Below are positions 52,929 through 56,901 of a stretch of DNA of 56,901 nt, piece after piece. Under the pieces are notes generated by a model. The model did not search any database and was not told where the DNA came from. It saw nothing but the letters and a program-made list of their open reading frames with translations. Origin of the DNA: CAYRTD01 sp964426915. GTDB lineage: Bacteria > Bacteroidota > Bacteroidia > Bacteroidales > GCA-2748055. The DNA is taken from the NCBI GenBank assembly GCA_964426915.1, contig CAYRTD010000008.1:1-56901 (forward strand), written 5' to 3'. The position numbers were made by a program, and so were the translations under genes. Numbering within the stretch: position 1 is the first letter of the stretch; each line of letters begins with the position of its first letter.

Positions 52929-54155
52929 TTATACATCCGTACGTATGGCATTTGCTGGATTCAGACGCAATGCTTTTATTGCAGGATACACAGAAGAAAG
53001 AATTCCTGTGAGAATAACCAGCGTTACTGTAATGTAAATCATATCCGGAGTTAAACTTGTATATATGATGGAATCATAACCGACAGATGAAAATCCTTCT
53101 CCATATAATCCGGAAAGATCTATTCCCTTTTTTGAAAAATAAAGAGAGACCCCGGATCCAAGAGCAATACCAAGAACTCCACCGGTCAAACATAAGAATA
53201 CCGTTTCAAGCATGATCATTTTGAAGACTCTTAGCTTATTCATGCCTACTGCCATTAACATACCCAGTTCTTTTATTCTTTCCAGTACGACCATCAGCAT
53301 GGTATTAACAATGCCAAACCCCAGAGCTAGAAGAATGATTAGAATGAAAATATACATATATAAATTCATCGATTCAGTAAGATAATTCAACTCAGGCATG
53401 ATTTCCTTCCATTGACGGACTTCTAATTCCGGGAACAGGCTGTCGAGCTCTGATTTTACTTTTCCGGAAAACTCCCTGTTGTTCACGAGTACAGCTATTT
53501 CATGTGCCGCTCCTACAGGTAATTTGGTTATTTCCTGAAGATCTGAATATCTTACAAATGCGGTTCTTTCTTCGAAAGGTGAGGAAGCTATATCAAAAAT
53601 TCCCGATACCCGAAACTGATAATAAAGGGGTGTGCCTTCTATATCCAGGATTCCTGCAACAATTTTTGAACCCTTATCTACCCCCAGTTTTTCTGCCAGT
53701 TTTTTCCCTATAAGAATAGGTTTACCCCGTTTTAGCGATCCGAGATAATCACCCGAAATAAGTTTATTACTGAGATTAGTAACATTCTTTTCATTCCCGG
53801 GCTCTACTCCCACAAGTTGAATTCCGCCACCTTTCTCAGCTGAATTAACGATGGAATTAATTATTATCCGGCGTGAAGCATATTTCACTGCTTCGATTCC
53901 GGTGATTTTTTCAAGGATGCCTTTGCTGTTGGTGAAATAATGCTGAATATCATTTACATCTATAAATTCCGGAGTATGTATCTGAATATGGGAAATCTCT
54001 GTCATGATTGCCGACTCGAGACGCTGGTCGGCCATTCCCCGCATAAAGGCCATTGAAAAGACTCCAGCAAATATGCCCAGTGCGATAGCCGTCAGAACCA
54101 CACTACTTCTGACTTTATTTCTCCAAATGTTTCTCCATGCTACAGAAAATATCAT
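52929..54155 (-). CDS. FtsX-like ABC permease (LolC/E-type) 2
   Basis: A 408-residue permease with one N-terminal membrane helix (WRNIWRNKVRSSVVLTAIAL), a large periplasmic MacB-like domain (about 45-265) and three C-terminal helices with the FtsX phrase LLALGFGIVNTMLMVVLERIKELGML-like core (shortened) and SVYPAIKALRLNPANAIRTD. This is the LolC/LolE/MacB topology: extraction of a substrate from the outer leaflet of the inner membrane. It pairs with the similar permease at 54251-55474, giving a heterodimer. Confidence 0.92.
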   Translation of the reverse strand: MIFSVAWRNIWRNKVRSSVVLTAIALGIFAGVFSMAFMRGMADQRLESAIMTEISHIQIHTPEFIDVNDIQHYFTNSKGILEKITGIEAVKYASRRIIINSIVNSAEKGGGIQLVGVEPGNEKNVTNLSNKLISGDYLGSLKRGKPILIGKKLAEKLGVDKGSKIVAGILDIEGTPLYYQFRVSGIFDIASSPFEERTAFVRYSDLQEITKLPVGAAHEIAVLVNNREFSGKVKSELDSLFPELEVRQWKEIMPELNYLTESMNLYMYIFILIILLALGFGIVNTMLMVVLERIKELGMLMAVGMNKLRVFKMIMLETVFLCLTGGVLGIALGSGVSLYFSKKGIDLSGLYGEGFSSVGYDSIIYTSLTPDMIYITVTLVILTGILSSVYPAIKALRLNPANAIRTDV

Positions 54156-54250
54156 GATGTTAATTTTTATAATTTACTGTCAAAAGAAATGTTTTTAAAA
54201 TTGTGACCTGGATTTGTTTACGGCATTTTTCCGTATGGACAAAACATTAA

Positions 54251-55474
54251 TCAATCTCTTAAATAATCTATTTCTTTCATGCTTAAAGCTTTTATAACGG
54301 GATACAATGAAATTACCAGTGTTATGATTAATATAGTGATGAATTGATTGGTGAACACTTTAGGAGCCGCCGAAAACAGGAGTAAAGGCTCAATTCCCAT
54401 TTCAATCATTGTATCAGCTGCATCTCCTGAAAGGGGAATGGGATTATGAATCAAATAGATAATAAAGGGGATACTTACAACAATGCCGCTCAATACTCCG
54501 ATAAATCCTATATAAAGGGTTTCAAAAAACAATATGGAAGCCAGCTTATGTTTTCTCATTCCTACTGAAACCATAAGACCCATTTCTTTTCGGCGTTCAG
54601 CGATCATCATTATTACGGTTCCAAGAATACCAAAACCTATGATTATATATAAAATGGCCTTCATAATAACACCCCCGGCCCGATCGCTCTCAATCATTTG
54701 TACCATTTCAGGTTGCATTTCTCTCCATGAAATAACCGTATACGGACTATGTATTTTTGCCTCAAGGCTTTTCATTGCCGGGTTAAGTGCTGAATGATCT
54801 TCCAGCATAAGGGCCAGGGAAGTCAGTTTTCCCTGTGCCGAATAAAACTTCCGGGCATTTTTAAGGCTCATATATGCGAAATTTCTGTTGAATTCCGGAT
54901 TCGGAAATTCAAGAATTCCCTTTATAATAAATAATTCAGCCACTGTACTACCGTAAAAACCCTGCCCAAGCAATGCAACAGTGTCTCCTGTCTCTATATC
55001 CAGATTTTTGGCAAGTTGCGACCCCAAAAGTATTGCATTATCATTATTATTATCTCCGAAATAAGCCCCCTTAATGATCCATTGAGAAAGATTTGTCATG
55101 CTGTCTTCTTTTCCCGGATCTACTCCCAGTACCTTTGCCGGCTGGGTAATGTCTTCCGATGACATAAGGGCAAAAGATTCCAGTCGTGGAACAACCAAAG
55201 TAATTTCTTCCACAGAATTTATTATTTCATATATGCTGTCTGTAGCTTCAATACTATAATACAGACTTTTGTGTTCCCAGTATTCCTCTTCCTGAATCTG
55301 GATGTATCCGGAATAAAATTTCACTATATTGTCGATCATGTTTTCATAAGAGCCTTCCTGCATAGAACTCATAACTGTTGCAAGTAAGACCCCGAAGAAG
55401 ACCGAAGCAGTTGTGATCAGTGTTCTTCTTTTATTCCTCCAGAGGTTGCGCCAGGCAATTATATAATTTTTCAT
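54251..55474 (-). CDS. FtsX-like ABC permease (LolC/E-type) 1
   Basis: A 407-residue permease paralogous to the next one: IIAWRNLWRNKRRTLITTAS first helix, a large periplasmic domain containing RLESFALMSSED and VLGVDPGKEDSMTN, and three C-terminal helices (IIGFGILGTVIMMIAERRKE). The two permeases share the phrase GxxPGxExxxTNLS, consistent with a duplicated pair that forms a heterodimer. It is 20 bp downstream of the LolA-like gene and 95 bp before its partner. Confidence 0.92.
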   Translation of the reverse strand: MKNYIIAWRNLWRNKRRTLITTASVFFGVLLATVMSSMQEGSYENMIDNIVKFYSGYIQIQEEEYWEHKSLYYSIEATDSIYEIINSVEEITLVVPRLESFALMSSEDITQPAKVLGVDPGKEDSMTNLSQWIIKGAYFGDNNNDNAILLGSQLAKNLDIETGDTVALLGQGFYGSTVAELFIIKGILEFPNPEFNRNFAYMSLKNARKFYSAQGKLTSLALMLEDHSALNPAMKSLEAKIHSPYTVISWREMQPEMVQMIESDRAGGVIMKAILYIIIGFGILGTVIMMIAERRKEMGLMVSVGMRKHKLASILFFETLYIGFIGVLSGIVVSIPFIIYLIHNPIPLSGDAADTMIEMGIEPLLLFSAAPKVFTNQFITILIITLVISLYPVIKALSMKEIDYLRD

Positions 55475-55494
55475 TTTTTAATGTCTTTAATCGC

Positions 55495-56238
55495 TTACCG
55501 GATATTTTTCATGTTCTGAATCGAAAAAAAACCGTCCTTTATCTCAATATCAAAACGAATGTCCATGAACTCCATAACCGTATAATGTCCTTCCTCATCC
55601 GAGGGAACTACCTTGAATTTTGTGGGTATTTTTCTGTCTCCCACATCTCTTATGTTTGAAAGAGTTTCTGTATTAACAAGAGAACCATCTTCATCATAAT
55701 ATTCATTGCGCAAGCTATAGTAATTTTCAATTGATATCCAGGAAATGATCTTTCCCCAGACAACTGGGGCTTCTTCTTTAGGAGTAAGAATAATTTTATA
55801 ACATTCGTGATCCCTGATGGTCTCTTTTCCCATGATCTCATGCGTATAATCCTCAACCCTGGAAGACTCGTTCACAATATCATCATTAGTCAGGTCTGAG
55901 CCCATCCACGATTGCATCATCATCGATGGTGGTATTTTGACTGTTCGGTTAATCGATGGCAACCAGTTCCACATCTCATTTTCCCGTTTTAAAAATACCT
56001 GACCTCTTTCTTTGGCAGGGGCTGTTATATACACGAGGGAATATTTGTCGCCTTTGGACCAGGATTTCATTTCAATGGTTCGTTCCCATTTCGTGCGGTG
56101 AATCAACATTTTAATCTCAGCGTAACTCGATTCACCTCTTAATAGCTGATCAGCTCTCTTTACAATTTCTTTTGCATCCTGCCCCAAAAGTGCCATGCCT
56201 GGAATGATAAGGGTCAGAATAGTAATTAATTTTTTCAT
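55495..56238 (-). CDS. LolA-like outer-membrane lipoprotein-sorting protein
   Basis: A 247-residue protein with a signal peptide (LITILTLIIPGMALLGQ) and the LolA-like half-barrel pattern: AKEIVKRADQLLRGESSYAE, TAPAKERGQVFLKRENEMWNW, then RVEDYTHEIMGKETIRDHEC and IPTKFKVVPSDEEGHYTVMEF. Members of this family often stand next to RND or LolCDE-like exporters and carry hydrophobic cargo across the periplasm. Its ATG overlaps the tetR stop (ATGA), and the two permeases follow, so the pathway reads: inner-membrane extraction, periplasmic carrier, outer-membrane barrel. Confidence 0.87.
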   Translation of the reverse strand: MKKLITILTLIIPGMALLGQDAKEIVKRADQLLRGESSYAEIKMLIHRTKWERTIEMKSWSKGDKYSLVYITAPAKERGQVFLKRENEMWNWLPSINRTVKIPPSMMMQSWMGSDLTNDDIVNESSRVEDYTHEIMGKETIRDHECYKIILTPKEEAPVVWGKIISWISIENYYSLRNEYYDEDGSLVNTETLSNIRDVGDRKIPTKFKVVPSDEEGHYTVMEFMDIRFDIEIKDGFFSIQNMKNIR

Positions 56239-56825
56239 TTGTTTTTATTTTTACTGTAAAGCTCAATTAGCCGGTCCATTACTTTGTCAATAGGGTAGCT
56301 CCCGGGATGAAAGAGATAGTTGAAGGAGACCCCATCAAGTATGGATCCCAGGATCAATGCCTCTGTTTCAGGATCTTCATATCCCTCTCTTCTGAAATAT
56401 TCACTAAACATTACCAGCATATTCCCATACACTTTGTCTATTTCATCTTTTACAATTTTTAGTACACTGGGCTGGGGGAGAATCGAAAAATAGAGCGTCC
56501 AGAAATGATGATCCTTTTTCAGTATGTCTCGGATAAAATTCATCATATTCAATAATTCTTCTCCTGTCATAACCCCGTCATGATCCGGATCAATCAGGGC
56601 TTCAATTTTATTCATACCTGTAATTATAATATCTTTAAGAAGCTGCTCCTTGCTATCATAATAATTGTATATGAGGCCTTTAGAGATATTGGCTTCCCTG
56701 GCTATTTTACTTATGGTTGTGATATAATAACCTTCCGTGGCAAACAAGTTGAGTGCTTTGGCCCTAATCAGTTCTTTCCTGTTCTCCCTGATCTCCTCAA
56801 ATTGTTCATGAGTTCTTGGCGACAT
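56235..56825 (-). CDS. TetR-family transcription regulator
   Basis: A 196-residue regulator with an N-terminal TetR helix-turn-helix (about 12-62: AKALNLFATEGYYITTISKI, then ISKGLIYNYYDSKEQLL) and a helical ligand-binding domain. As the first gene of the LolA-like/permease/ATPase operon it probably represses its own operon and responds to a hydrophobic compound. It overlaps the LolA-like gene by 4 bp. The promoter region upstream is a MITE-like repeat starting at 56840. Confidence 0.92.
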   Translation of the reverse strand: MSPRTHEQFEEIRENRKELIRAKALNLFATEGYYITTISKIAREANISKGLIYNYYDSKEQLLKDIIITGMNKIEALIDPDHDGVMTGEELLNMMNFIRDILKKDHHFWTLYFSILPQPSVLKIVKDEIDKVYGNMLVMFSEYFRREGYEDPETEALILGSILDGVSFNYLFHPGSYPIDKVMDRLIELYSKNKNK

Positions 56826-56839
56826 AGTTATTCTATTTT

Positions 56840-56901
56840 AGTGTCAGTCCATAATGTCCGAAATACTCATTAAGTGTTAAATTTCAGCGGTATTCGTGAG
56901 C
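56840..56901. repeat. MITE-like element E, cut by the window edge
   Basis: AGTGTCAGTCCATAATGTCC, then GAAATACTCATTAAGTGTTA and CGGTATTCGTGAGC, is nearly the reverse complement of 38785-38851. The element begins 15 bp before the tetR start on the minus strand, so it probably contributes part of that operon's upstream control region. The rest lies outside the window. Confidence 0.75.

Overview
The window is chromosomal DNA from a Bacteroidota bacterium, most likely of the Bacteroidales/Marinilabiliales/Cytophagales breadth. The signs are AT-rich composition, absence of clear Shine-Dalgarno sites, promoter-like boxes of the Bacteroidetes type (TAnnTTTG), a gene order typical of the phylum (flippase, dut, TPR protein, DUF4292 lipoprotein, EnvC-like protein; then HATPase, ybeY, mnmG and uvrC) and many outer-membrane beta-barrel and TPR proteins. 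No rRNA, tRNA, CRISPR array or intact transposase was seen.

Layout. 1-667: repeat-filled intergenic DNA with a 29-bp perfect inverted repeat. 668-5121: a sensory block holding a hemerythrin-domain protein, a LuxR-type regulator with a degenerate receiver, a metal-binding-like AraC regulator and a large hybrid histidine kinase. 5403-12364: a tightly packed operon of a PqqD-like (RiPP recognition element) protein, an ATP-grasp ligase, a PLP decarboxylase of the DapDC family, a urea-transporter/M23-peptidase fusion, a TPR/beta-barrel protein and a TPR protein. I recognise no described pathway with this composition, and it is the best candidate for an undescribed system. 12488-20012: a coiled-coil membrane protein, a glycosyltransferase, hemW, and a 1393-residue glycosyltransferase/phosphodiester-glycosidase fusion. 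20084-31162: VanZ-like, Rrf2, rpiB, nadA, a YwqK-type repeat protein, ruvB, a Crp/Fnr regulator, OsmC, pheS, a cyclophilin, an epimerase and a flippase.

31163-48056: mostly housekeeping genes (dut, TPR, DUF4292, EnvC-like, anti-sigma-like ATPase, ybeY, mnmG, ade, uvrC, polyprenyl synthase, ArsR, queD, polA). Two identical 18-bp palindromes matching the ParB-binding parS consensus lie 934 bp apart between mnmG and ade, which suggests an origin-proximal position. 48059-56825: an orphan MoaD-like protein, an S41 protease, a lone receiver protein, and a tetR/lolA-like/two FtsX-type permeases/ABC ATPase/outer-membrane porin cluster that looks like an envelope export or lipid/lipoprotein-trafficking operon.

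A family of short non-coding elements with imperfect terminal inverted repeats (outer sequence about AGTGTCTGTCCATAATGTCC) is scattered through the intergenic spaces at 38714-38851, 43645-43975, 44382-44711, 50110-50259 and 56840-56901, with isolated ends elsewhere. It behaves like a MITE family.
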